A stretch of 64,000 nt of DNA from Selaginella moellendorffii (taxonomy: Eukaryota; Streptophyta; Lycopodiopsida; Selaginellales; Selaginellaceae): assembly GCF_000143415.4 (NCBI RefSeq), contig NW_003314326.1, forward strand, positions 59,414 to 123,413. Reading direction: 5' to 3'. Below the pieces are notes generated by a model. It ran no database searches. It was not told the origin of the DNA and saw only the letters and a program-made list of their open reading frames with translations. Both the position numbers and the translations under genes were made by a program. Numbering within the stretch: position 1 is the stretch's first letter; every line of letters starts with the position of its first letter. Below are positions 36,299-46,354 of this stretch, piece by piece.

Positions 36299-37092
36299 GA
36301 GAACGCTCTTCACCCTAAAATATGGAGTTCGTTGTGTTATAAAAGGAAACCAACACACACGCTGCAAGGGAATGATGGTACATAAAGCATGTAAGCCCAC
36401 AATATGGGTTTATGTGCCATTAATATGGGCCACACGCCATATTATTAGATTTATGCACGTGTGATTGGTAAATGCATATGTCACATCATCTTTGTTTTAC
36501 CTCACACACTATATCAGGCCTAATGAACCATATCACATGTGCGCACATGCTATATATATGGAGAAGTATTATGCAAGGATAGAAAAATTCAATGCATGAT
36601 TGTGGAGAGCAATGGCATGAAGCCACATGCTAAATAACATTTTAGAGAAAGAATTAAAATAGAAACATGCAAATAGTACTGAGTGGACCAAGACTAAGAA
36701 GTGCACAATTGAATGAGGTATTTCTAATAAATATTTCACTCACCTCATATAGGAATGGCTACCACTCTCAAATGGCGTATCGCCTCATGCCATCACCTCG
36801 CAATTTGTTATAACAATCCGATGAATTCATATTCGGCTTGTTCACCTTGAACTTTAAGTAAGATTTGCTAGAACAACTAAGAATTTATACTTGTTATTGG
36901 TATCATCTCACCTAGGAATGGCGTAAGGCCACATGCCATCACGCCTCCTCTGATTCAGATTCGGATTGTTCACCTTGAAATAAAATACATTAGAAACTTA
37001 GTAAAGGAATATTAATGAATCTCACCTTGAACCCGGGTTATGAATGCTCTTGCTGCATCTCTTGCATGGTCTGGCAAGGTGATGGTGGCACT

Positions 37093-39318
37093 CTACTTCC
37101 GCATCCAACCATGCACAACATTATCCACCGATATGCTCATGCTGGGATCCCTTGGATTCAGCATCCATCTCTTTTTTAGGCAATCCTTCGTATATCCGGA
37201 ACTTGGCTTGAACCACTCCACAGTTACATTGAAGGAGTTAGTTTCCGCGTCCTCCTCTGCATCAGTGATGCAGCGCCCCACCCATATCATTTGTTTTTTA
37301 TTACTGGGTCTGACAAGCACGACCATTCCTTTGCAGACCTGTACTGGATTGAATGCTGAATCCGGCTTCTTGTTCCTCGGCCCACAATAGTGATCCTCAA
37401 CATTGTTATCTGTCACTGCATTTCCAGAGGACATTGTTCCGCTACTATCTGGTGCTCTGGGTTCTGGCCAAAAGGACTCTTCCAATTCTTCATATACAAC
37501 CGGCCCATTTTGGATAGCAGATATAATCTTCTCCCAATATTCGAGCAAAGGCTTGCACCTCTGAAAATAGGATTCTCCACCAAACACCAACCCCCTCTTC
37601 CAGAAGGCAATATGCTGTCTAATCCCGGCCACTATACTTTCCTGGTCTTTAAGTCCATCCGGGTGCATCGGTCGTGGGGAACCCTGAGGAATCATAGGTT
37701 CCCCAGTTATGGGATCTCTCTTGAAGAGTTTAATGCCGTCCACTGGCAGCCACACTGTGTCCCATTCTCTCATCTTGTACCTCATCACTGGAGCACCGTC
37801 ACGCATGCTGAAATGAAACTGAAGAGGCTTGGAGTGGCCAATCAGCGTTTTGGATCCGTCCCTGATGTAGCCTCTTACAAACCCCTTAAAGTCTGGAACC
37901 TCTGTCACAAGTGCAGCTTCAACAATGCCTTTGATGCAATTTTGGAATTCATCATAGAGTTGTGGGAGGGTGAGGACATTGGATCGCCGGAGGGACTCTG
38001 CCAGGTGACTGAACATGGCATCGACGTTTTCATGAGTGTGCCCAACTATGAGAAAGCCAAGTGTAACCGTTTCAAATATGCCTTTGGCAACAAGCATCGC
38101 CAAGTACGCGAAGACGTACATGTTTTTGTTCTCACTGCCAGCATTGTCTGTTTGGAGCAGAAGATGGGGTGGAAGGCCACATCGGCCGCAAGAATTTCCT
38201 TGAGATTCTGCTTTGTTTGGATGAGGCTGTGCATTCACCGGGCGACCAGCCTCGTCGGAATGGCATGAGGCCTCACGTGATAACCCTACAATCTGAAGGC
38301 CAACATATTCACTGGGATGGCATGGGGCCCCACGCGATACTGCAAGCCTTTGCTCCTCCTCCAGCTGAACCCTGTATGGGGTTCGATCAACAAGGGCCTT
38401 ATGCAAGGGTTGGCCATTCAGCTCAGTCTGCGCACTTTGCAGAGACCTTAAGTGTTTTGCTAGGGACGCAATCATCATGTTTGCACCCCCGCCACCCCAT
38501 AGAGGTACAAAGAAGTTCCCATAGTTCTGGGCACCATGCCCATGAGCGATTATGCCAAACAGAGACATAGACAGCTGCATGGATGAAGAGATTGCCTTGG
38601 GGGCAGGATTGAGTCGAGGTAAGCATGTCTTTTTCTGGTCCATTTTGTCGTGGATGATGCAGAGGTAAGAGTCAGGTCTCTCCATGGAGAGAATCCTGTT
38701 ATGATAATATGCAGTCCTGCAGTTTCTCTGCTCGATGTTGTGGTCGAACCGCCTTCTAACCAACGTCTCTCGCTCTTGAGCGCTGCAAGAATTCTTCGAC
38801 AAAGCCATTTTGATAGCAGTGCACTCGTCACACTTTGAAAAGCTTCCAATAGTTAGACTGTTTTCTTCTGTGTCAACAACCTCTAAAATCCCAACTCCAA
38901 TATCATCCCAGCCCAATTCTTGATTAGCAACCGCATCTCTTGGATCGACAACTGTGGCTAAGCCCTCAGCTACCACCTCCCCCTCGGGGTTGTTTAGAAA
39001 CACCTTTGCCTGAATCCATGTAACACGGTTCTTAAGATCTACGGAGGGAACATGCGTCGCACTTGCGCTATCCCCAACATCTGCTTTCTTCTGAAAATTT
39101 TTCAAGGCAACAACAACATTTACCCCGACGTCCATCTCTCCTCGTTCAATAGCGACCACATTCCCATCGAAGACAGTCTCTACTGATACAGCAGCATTGC
39201 CTTCCCCAAGCCTTTGACAGTGTATAACAAAGTTCCGATCCATAGACACAAGGGTCCCTTTTGCAACTCTCTTCCCACCATTCAAAATGTAAACCTTTTC
39301 CCCAACCCTGAAGGCCAT
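37093..39318 (-). CDS. DUF7869-type transposase-like protein
   Basis: An open frame of 741 codons. Residues 1-160 form two related beta-rich modules (FRVGEKVYILNGGKRVAKGT...; VTWIQAKVFLNNPEGEVVAEG...), similar to plant DUF8039 domains linked to transposons. From about 161 comes a Cys-containing start (KCDEC), then SMQLSMSLFGIIAHGHG, LLLQTDNAGSENKN (about 390) and FLIVGHTHENVDAMFSHLAE (about 424), the conserved acidic/His blocks of DUF7869 proteins, presumed catalytic. The C-terminal third includes a module ending in VRPSNKKQMIWVGR. Start: the ATG lies one base after an apparent 3' splice site (CTTTCAG), implying a leader intron. Copy 1 shows the ancestral gene had an extra segment after residue 160, so this copy is internally deleted even though open. 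Confidence 0.8.
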   Translation of the reverse strand: MAFRVGEKVYILNGGKRVAKGTLVSMDRNFVIHCQRLGEGNAAVSVETVFDGNVVAIERGEMDVGVNVVVALKNFQKKADVGDSASATHVPSVDLKNRVTWIQAKVFLNNPEGEVVAEGLATVVDPRDAVANQELGWDDIGVGILEVVDTEENSLTIGSFSKCDECTAIKMALSKNSCSAQERETLVRRRFDHNIEQRNCRTAYYHNRILSMERPDSYLCIIHDKMDQKKTCLPRLNPAPKAISSSMQLSMSLFGIIAHGHGAQNYGNFFVPLWGGGGANMMIASLAKHLRSLQSAQTELNGQPLHKALVDRTPYRVQLEEEQRLAVSRGAPCHPSEYVGLQIVGLSREASCHSDEAGRPVNAQPHPNKAESQGNSCGRCGLPPHLLLQTDNAGSENKNMYVFAYLAMLVAKGIFETVTLGFLIVGHTHENVDAMFSHLAESLRRSNVLTLPQLYDEFQNCIKGIVEAALVTEVPDFKGFVRGYIRDGSKTLIGHSKPLQFHFSMRDGAPVMRYKMREWDTVWLPVDGIKLFKRDPITGEPMIPQGSPRPMHPDGLKDQESIVAGIRQHIAFWKRGLVFGGESYFQRCKPLLEYWEKIISAIQNGPVVYEELEESFWPEPRAPDSSGTMSSGNAVTDNNVEDHYCGPRNKKPDSAFNPVQVCKGMVVLVRPSNKKQMIWVGRCITDAEEDAETNSFNVTVEWFKPSSGYTKDCLKKRWMLNPRDPSMSISVDNVVHGWMRK

Positions 39319-39397
39319 TCTGAAAGTGCAGAAAAGAAGTTAAGAACATACAAAAAATGATTGGAGAATGGTCTAAATCATAACATACCAAACAACC

Positions 39398-39970
39398 TCA
39401 GCTTCCAATGCTTCCAATAGTTAGACTGTTTTCTTCTGTGTCAACAACCTCTAAAATCGCAACTCCAATATCATCCCAGCCCAATTCTTGATTAGCAACC
39501 GCATCTCTTGGATCGACAACTGTGGCTAAGCCCTCAGCTACCACCTCCCCCTCGGGGTTGTTTAGAAACACCTTTGCCTGAATCCATGTAACACGGTTCT
39601 TAGGATCTACGGAGGGAACATGCGTCGCACTTGCGCTATCCCCAACATCTGCTTTCTTCTGAAAATTTTTCAAGGCAACAACAACATTTACCCCGATGTC
39701 CATCTCTCCTCGTTCAATAGCGACCACATTCCCATCGAAGACAGTCTCTACTGATACAGCAGCATTGCCTTCCCCAAGCCTTTGACAGTGTATAACAAAG
39801 TTCCGATCCATAGACACAAGGGTCCCTTTTGCAACTCTCTTCCCACCATTCAAAATGTAAACCTTTTCCCCAACCCTGAAGGCCATTCTGAAAGTGCAGA
39901 AAAGAAGTTAAGAACATACAAAAAATGATTGGAGAATGGTCTAAATCATAACATACCAAACAACCTCAGT
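39398..39970 (-). pseudogene. Tandem-duplicated 5' part of the transposase gene
   Basis: The block 38,843-39,410 is repeated at 39,411-39,970 (offset 568 bp). The duplicate has its own ATG at 39,886 and an open frame of 162 codons ending in TIGSIGS and a stop, so it encodes only the N-terminal modules. It retains the GGAAGCATTG sequence also seen in copy 1 at about 14,027-14,036, showing it derives from the undeleted gene form. Confidence 0.85.
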
Positions 39971-42429
39971 AGCATGAGGCCACATGCCATTATTCAAACA
40001 TGCTATTGACACCCACGTGAAATTTCGCATTCACAAAATTGGCATGAGGCCTCATGCCATCTTGATATACACACAGCTGCAGGCAAGTAAAAACATACAT
40101 GACAATACGCTAGCCATGAAATTGCAAGGGCCCAAGATGGCATGTGGCCTCATGCCATTTCTAAATGTGGTCCTAAGCCATTCCATGGTGAACATACCAG
40201 GAAGCACAAGTGCTGAATATCAAGAGGAAGCGGTAGCCACACTAAAGACAGTGCCGCTCGCAACACCGCAACTACTCGTAGCGCCGCTCGCAACACCGCA
40301 ACTGCTCGTAGCACCGCTCGCACAAACTGCCACTCGCATAAACTACCGCTCGCAATGGCGCTCGCAATGCCGCAACTGCTCGTAGACGCATAAACCACAG
40401 CTCACAACGCCGCTTACACAAGCAGCGCTCACTGCGCTCAGTGGAACCAAGAACACGGCGCACAAAAATGATAGACCTAGGAATGAGTTCGAGAATTCAA
40501 AAATAACACACGCTTGAACGTCACATCAAATCCTCTGACAAACCAGATCTTATGATTCCTCTGACAAATTTCAAACTGAGTAGCTTCTAGACTTTGCTGT
40601 CGGAGGTTGAACTTTGTCACATCATGTCCTTGCCTCGATCCAGCTGTGCCATGTCAGTGATTCGAACTTTGCCATGCCATGTCAGCGATCCGCGCCAAGA
40701 TTATTCGCCGTGTAAAGGAATAATTATGCTGTGTGTGTATGTCCATTTATGGCAATATAAGGCCATACGCCATTCAAAGAATAATGCTAGTCGAGCATTT
40801 TTTGGTGCATTTTTGGGTTCAAAATTGCATGAGCCCACACGCTATAAAGTTTACCTGTACCAAAAATAGAAACAGCTTTATTTACTTGGGAATTTAAGTG
40901 GTTGAGGCATTTTTAAACTTACAAACACATGCCCTACTTACATTCCTTTGGTTGCTTAAAATTCAAAAATATTATAAACCTTTCTTTTTGCATTTTCAAT
41001 GTTTTCAATTATGGTTTTTGATTTTCGCAGGACCAGCCTAGTAATCTATTTGCATCCCGTCATGTTTATAGCTAGCTTTCGTTTGTCCCCTTCGCTAGCC
41101 TAAGATACATCTGCTCGGCATCTGCCTCTTACAACATTTGCCCAGAAAGGGCATCTTTCTTCACGCAGCATTTGCCACATGTTTAGGGTTTAGGGTTTAG
41201 GGTTTAGCAATTCGGTAGCTTGATAAACATGCAAATACAGAACTTGATTCAAAATCCTTTGATATGTCACAATGCCCCTAGAACCATAAACACATTTCAA
41301 TAGAGAGGGTCCTTTCATTTCATAATTCCTTATGTAGATCTTGGTGAAACCAGAGTTAGTGAAGTTGGTTTCTTGTGATCCCGCATCTGATTGTGATGTC
41401 CCTTTGCAGTGTTGATGGAAAGGTCAATGCACACCAAACTGTAGAATCTTGGAGCAAAATAACAGTCGGATCTATGGCAAATGCCCCTGAAACATTGTAA
41501 GGCTTGTGTGGTCTCATGTGGTGTCCGATCAAGGTGCTTCTTTGCAGGGTCATCAAGAAAGACATTGTATACCATTCTGTAATGGTTGGATCTCCAAAAA
41601 ACTCAAAAAAATCTCACGCGTGTCAGAATATTCTAGGAATATACTCCTATGTGCCCCTGAAAATGGCATGCGGCCCCACGCCATTGAAGAGATAACACCA
41701 GATGACGCCGAGGATTTTTTGGTGCATTTTTTGGGATTTTTTGTATACCATTCTTTATTTAGCTGAACATCTGGCATTTTTGGAAATACAAGATGCTTTG
41801 GAATATCCAATCATGCATGGTATAAATATAGCGAGGGTATTAAATGATATCCCAATCATGATCTTTCTTTTGGATTTCGCGTGCATGCAGTCCGACGAAT
41901 GATGACGTTGCGGATTTCTTTTGGATTTCACGTGCATGCATGCGCGCGGTGATCCAGAAATTAATGGTGGCGCCCAAGTCCGAGGAATGATGACGTGGCG
42001 GGATTACCAACCGTCGTGACATTTCGCGGGTGTGAGGTTAGGTTTTGCATTTTGCTTCGTACTCGTGCTCGCACACTCGCGCTCGCATCGCGCTCCCACT
42101 CGCGATCACGCTCACATTCGCGCTCATCTACCTTCTCTACAGGTTTCTCGTGTGCATCGGCGTCCACTCGCGCTTGCATCACACTCGCGCTCGCATCGCG
42201 CTCGTGTGCATCGGCGTCCACTTCAAGACACACCCAGTTTGTAACTTCGCCGCCAACTCCGCCGCCCACTCCGCCACCCACACGCAGCCCACTTGGCGTC
42301 CTGGGAGATTTTAGCGCCACTCTCCAACTATAAGTGGTAGAGTAGCCTTGCTGCTACGATCCGCTGCACACACAGTGCACATTCGCCAGCGAGTCCGGCC
42401 TCGATTGTCACGCCTCCATTCGGCTTTAA
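39971..42429. other. Spacer between the divergent transposon genes
   Basis: No supported protein. Holds palindromes, a tandem array (about 40,250-40,405), a telomere-type motif (about 41,180-41,207), and a GCGCTCGCATCG-rich array (about 42,050-42,235). It probably contains the promoters of both genes. Confidence 0.6.
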
Positions 42430-43850
42430 ATGGTAAGTCTTTTAGGCCAAGTAGAAAATGGCATGAGGCCACATGCCATTCAGTAGCAACATTGGCATGC
42501 ACCGATTGGGCTCTCGAGTGCAGTCCGGTTACAAATGGCGTGTAGCCTCACGCCATCTTAGGATGCAGCCTCAAGACATCTGATGCAGTGGTGAATGGCA
42601 TGTGGCCTCACGTTATTTCCAGCTGCTAGCTTTTCATCTATCAGCTCTAATTGTTGTGCATATCTGAACAGGCGAGGAATTGCGTTCTTCTTCCAGCCAC
42701 TGTCAATGTGGATGCAGAGAAGGGGGAGGAGCTCACCAGTTGGACTTTCGGGATGGAAGGCGAGGATCTGAGGCTGTACAACACAGATGGTGGGAGAAAA
42801 GAATGCATGGGGATCCTCATCCAAGTGAAAGACACTCCATGCAGTTCCATGCAAGAATATGGACTGACACTTGTGGTAGAGACAGCGTCCGCCTTCAAGA
42901 TCCACCTTGCACATCCTAGCGGCTTCCCGGAGGGGGGCAGCGGCTATGAGGAATTCCTAGAGGGAGCTAGGGAGAGGTTGTCCAGGAGGCCCACAATTTC
43001 AAAGATGCTGCGGGTCTATGAAGATCATATGGAATCCACGGACCTCACCTACGGCAATGTTCAAAAACTATATTCCAACATTGAGCCGTTGAGAGTGCCT
43101 CCAATTCGCGAAGCGAAGGGGAAGGGGGTCGATCTGGAAACTACCCCGAAGCAGAAAAGGGTGGTCAAGCTCAAGCCGACGTCCGACTCTCCTGCTCCAA
43201 AAAAGAAGCTACTCGGTGATGCCATTGCCTCGGGTTCGAACACTACACCCACCAAAAAGAAGAGCCGTAAAGAGCAGAAAGAGCAAGAAGAGGCAGCAAA
43301 AATTGTCGCAGATAATAGTACTTGTTACTATTCCAACAAAGTATATACAATCGACGTGAGCCGTATCGACATCCAAAGCAAATACAACCACAGGCTAGTA
43401 TCTGATGAGTGGGTGGAGAAACTGAAGCAGAAGATGCTGGCAAGTCCAGTAACACCCGACATCGCAGACGTGATCCCCTACTACCGAACAATGAAGGGCG
43501 AGACGAGGTTTCCAGACTTGATCAATAGGAAGGTGTTGGACGATCAGAACATCCGGTTCTATGCCGTCTCCGGGCAGCATTCTAGCTTGGCGATGCAAGA
43601 GATAGTTGTGGATATTATGGTGGGCGAGGAGGTGAAGAAAGTCTTCAAGACAAGAGTTGTCCGCTTGATAAAAGGCAACTCGCCCCTCCGATCTATCATA
43701 TACATCTCCCACGCACAGAATGTCAAGCAAGAAACGTGCTACAAATCGGGTCTGCATGAGACATTGGCACGAACACGGAAGCTCTGGGTTCAACTGAAGA
43801 AGCCACAAAAACCAGGACAAGGACGTGCACTAGCAACTAGCGCATGGCAG

Positions 43851-43904
43851 GTAAGCCTCGTTGCATATGGCATAGCATGTGGCCTCACGCCATTTCCATT
43901 GCAG
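43851..43904 (+). other. Palindrome-bearing intron (54 bp)
   Basis: GTAAGCCTCG...CCATTGCAG, phase 0, with a palindrome at about 43,873-43,894. Length is a multiple of three and it is open, so retention would still give protein. Present in copy 1 at the same site. Confidence 0.7.
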
Positions 43905-45365
43905 GAATTCTCGAGTCTTCTCTCGAAAACACTGCGGGTCAATGACACACTCAGCATCCATAACATTCTACTCGCGACAAAAGTTGTTTTTGACAAATTG
44001 GTAGATGTGCTGAGGAGGTACCATGACGGGGAGTTGCTAAACTCAATGGGTGTGGAGGACGGCCGGAAGCCCAATGATTTAAAGCTCAACGCCTTGCGTT
44101 TCTCGCGGTCTCTAGACGACGACGACCTTCTGACAGTGGCTAATGCTCTTCTATGTGGTGAGGTAGTCTTCAACAAGACCAAAATGACTCCCGGCCATAT
44201 TGTGACATACGAGGACTTGTGCACGACTCTGAGAGCTCATGCGTTATTGAAGGATTGGATCTTCGAGCAAGTGGCCATGGAGAGGGTGAGCATCGACACC
44301 ACGCAAGAGATGATGGAAGCATTGGAGTTGTCAAATGAAGACATCGACGAGTACATGAAGGGGGCCCCCAAGTTCATCGATCTGCTGCGGGATGCCACGA
44401 AAAGTAAAGCTGAGAAGTTGGATCAGTATCCAAATTTCATTAAGAGGGATGTCGACCGCCGGCTTTAAAAACAGCTCGACCCCGCAGCAGAGGCCTATCG
44501 AGAACCTTACCGGGTATACGTGAATTCGGATGAGGATCAAAGGTGGAGGAGCATTGTTTCCCGCGGAGATGAGCAGGTCAAGAACATCTTTTGTGTGATG
44601 GACTTCACAAACGAGGAGATCACTCATGCAGACGAAGTCAGCTCCATCATTGACTTAATGGTGGGACTTGCGGAGGTGGAATCTTCAGTCCACTATATGA
44701 TCTACGACTCCGAATCCTATCACAAGTTCTAGAAGGCCTTGAACGAGGTGAAGGCTCGGTTGAAAGGCAAGGAGATGCGGGAGATCCATGGGATAATGGC
44801 TAAGAAGAAGATACCGACGAATGTCCGCATCTTCACACTCGCCCTTGTTATTGGTCCTACAGTAGAGTGGGACTGGAGTGACTTCCCAACTTCGTTCAAC
44901 AAGGCCGATCGAATTGATCTGAGGGAGGTCAATTTACCCGTGCCTGAGGAACTGAAGACGGCTATGGAGCTTTCGAATCCAGAGAAAGCTCCAGGTGCAG
45001 CATGGGAAATGCTCAGCTGGGTCTTAAACGCAATAGCGGGTGGGTCACCTGCTTCCGACTCCAAGGGCAAATGTGTTGTCGAGTACAACTGTGGCGGACT
45101 ATTCTTTCGAGCCGCACTACTCAAGGATGTCCCGTGTGTTGCGGTGACAAACTCCATTGAAGAGGTGACTTCAATGGAGCATATAATTACAGTTGCCAAA
45201 GAAAAATAGTATCTTCTCTGCGAACCTGGTGAGTACGCACTTTAAGTTTAAATGTTATCTCACAAGCTCTGTATGCAGAAGCGTGGCCACCCCCAGATGC
45301 TGAAACGGCGTTAACAACTACTGTTGAAGATACCCATGTTGGGCCGAGCTCACAACCTGCACAAG

Positions 45366-45403
45366 GTAAGGTCACGTGAGGCCTCACGCCATTTTGATTA
45401 TAG
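45366..45403 (+). other. Palindrome-bearing intron (38 bp)
   Basis: GTAAGG, then CACGTGAGGCCTCACG, then TTTTGATTATAG. The palindrome makes up more than half of the intron. Phase 1; exons join as PAQ-D-RCEYS. Confidence 0.75.
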
Positions 45404-45493
45404 ATCGTTGTGAATATTCAGACACGAGGACTGAAAAGCGCACTGGTGGCACGTCGAAGAAGGAGAAACAGACAAGCAATCGGAAAAAAGGAG

Positions 45494-45542
45494 GTACAAA
45501 TTATATTTGCAATGGCGTGTGGTCTCATGCCATTCCTTGCAG
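45494..45542 (+). other. Palindrome-bearing intron (49 bp)
   Basis: GTACAAATTATATTTGC, palindrome at 45,511-45,534, then CCTTGCAG. Phase 1. Confidence 0.75.
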
Positions 45543-45686
45543 GAGACACTTCTTCAAAGGCAAAATAGGCAAGCACCAGCCAAGCTCAAACTGACAGTGG
45601 TCATAAAAAGCGAAAGCACGTTGGACAGTCGTCAGGATCAGAGGCGTTTGATTCGAAAAGGAAGAAGGGCAACGAAAAGATGATAG

Positions 45687-45730
45687 GTAATTCGTGGTTA
45701 TGGCGTGTGTGCTCATGCCATTCATTGCAG
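45687..45730 (+). other. Palindrome-bearing intron (44 bp)
   Basis: GTAATTCGTGG, palindrome at 45,699-45,722, then CATTGCAG. Phase 1; exons join as EKMI-D-QGLSESS. Confidence 0.8.
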
Positions 45731-46339
45731 ATCAAGGGCTGAGTGAAAGCAGCCAGTCACCACCTCCTGACTCAGATTCCTATGGCGGACTCCCCTTCCC
45801 CAATCTCAATGGAGAGGTACAATGGATAAGGGATGCTTTTCAAGTCAGGGCCACGTTTTTCTCATCTCGTCGTCTTTGAAGGGTGCAAGAACGTGCAGAA
45901 ACCATATTAAGACAGTCGGGTGAGGATATGGTCCTAGGTCACGCACTAAAACAGGCTATGGATGTCTTGTATTTTGAGATGGAGACTCGGCCAGATGATT
46001 TTCCCAAGATGGTCCAGGAAGAACAAGCCATCCAGCCTGAGCAGCCTATGGAAGAAATGCAGAAGGGGGATGAGGAGCCAGAGAAAGATAATGAGCAGGA
46101 AGAGCAGAAGGACGAAGAGGAGGACAAAGAAGAGGAGGACGAAGAAGAGGAGGACGAAGAGGACTTGGATGGTCCTCACAATGGTGACGATCACAATAAC
46201 GACGACGACGATGATGACGACGACGGCCAGCCTGAGGTGGCCAAAGAGCAGCGGAGGAAGGTCATACAAGACAAACCATCAGGTAAATAATAGTACATCC
46301 ATTCCTAACCTTTTACCATTTCTAACATTGTCCATGTAG

Positions 46340-46354
46340 ATCGCAGAGCAAATG
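46340..46354 (+). other. 15-nt microexon
   Basis: Between introns 46,283-46,339 (ends CATGTAG) and 46,355-46,399 (starts GTAAGT). Encodes DRRAN-like residues with phase 1 on both sides, which keeps the frame. Confidence 0.6.
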
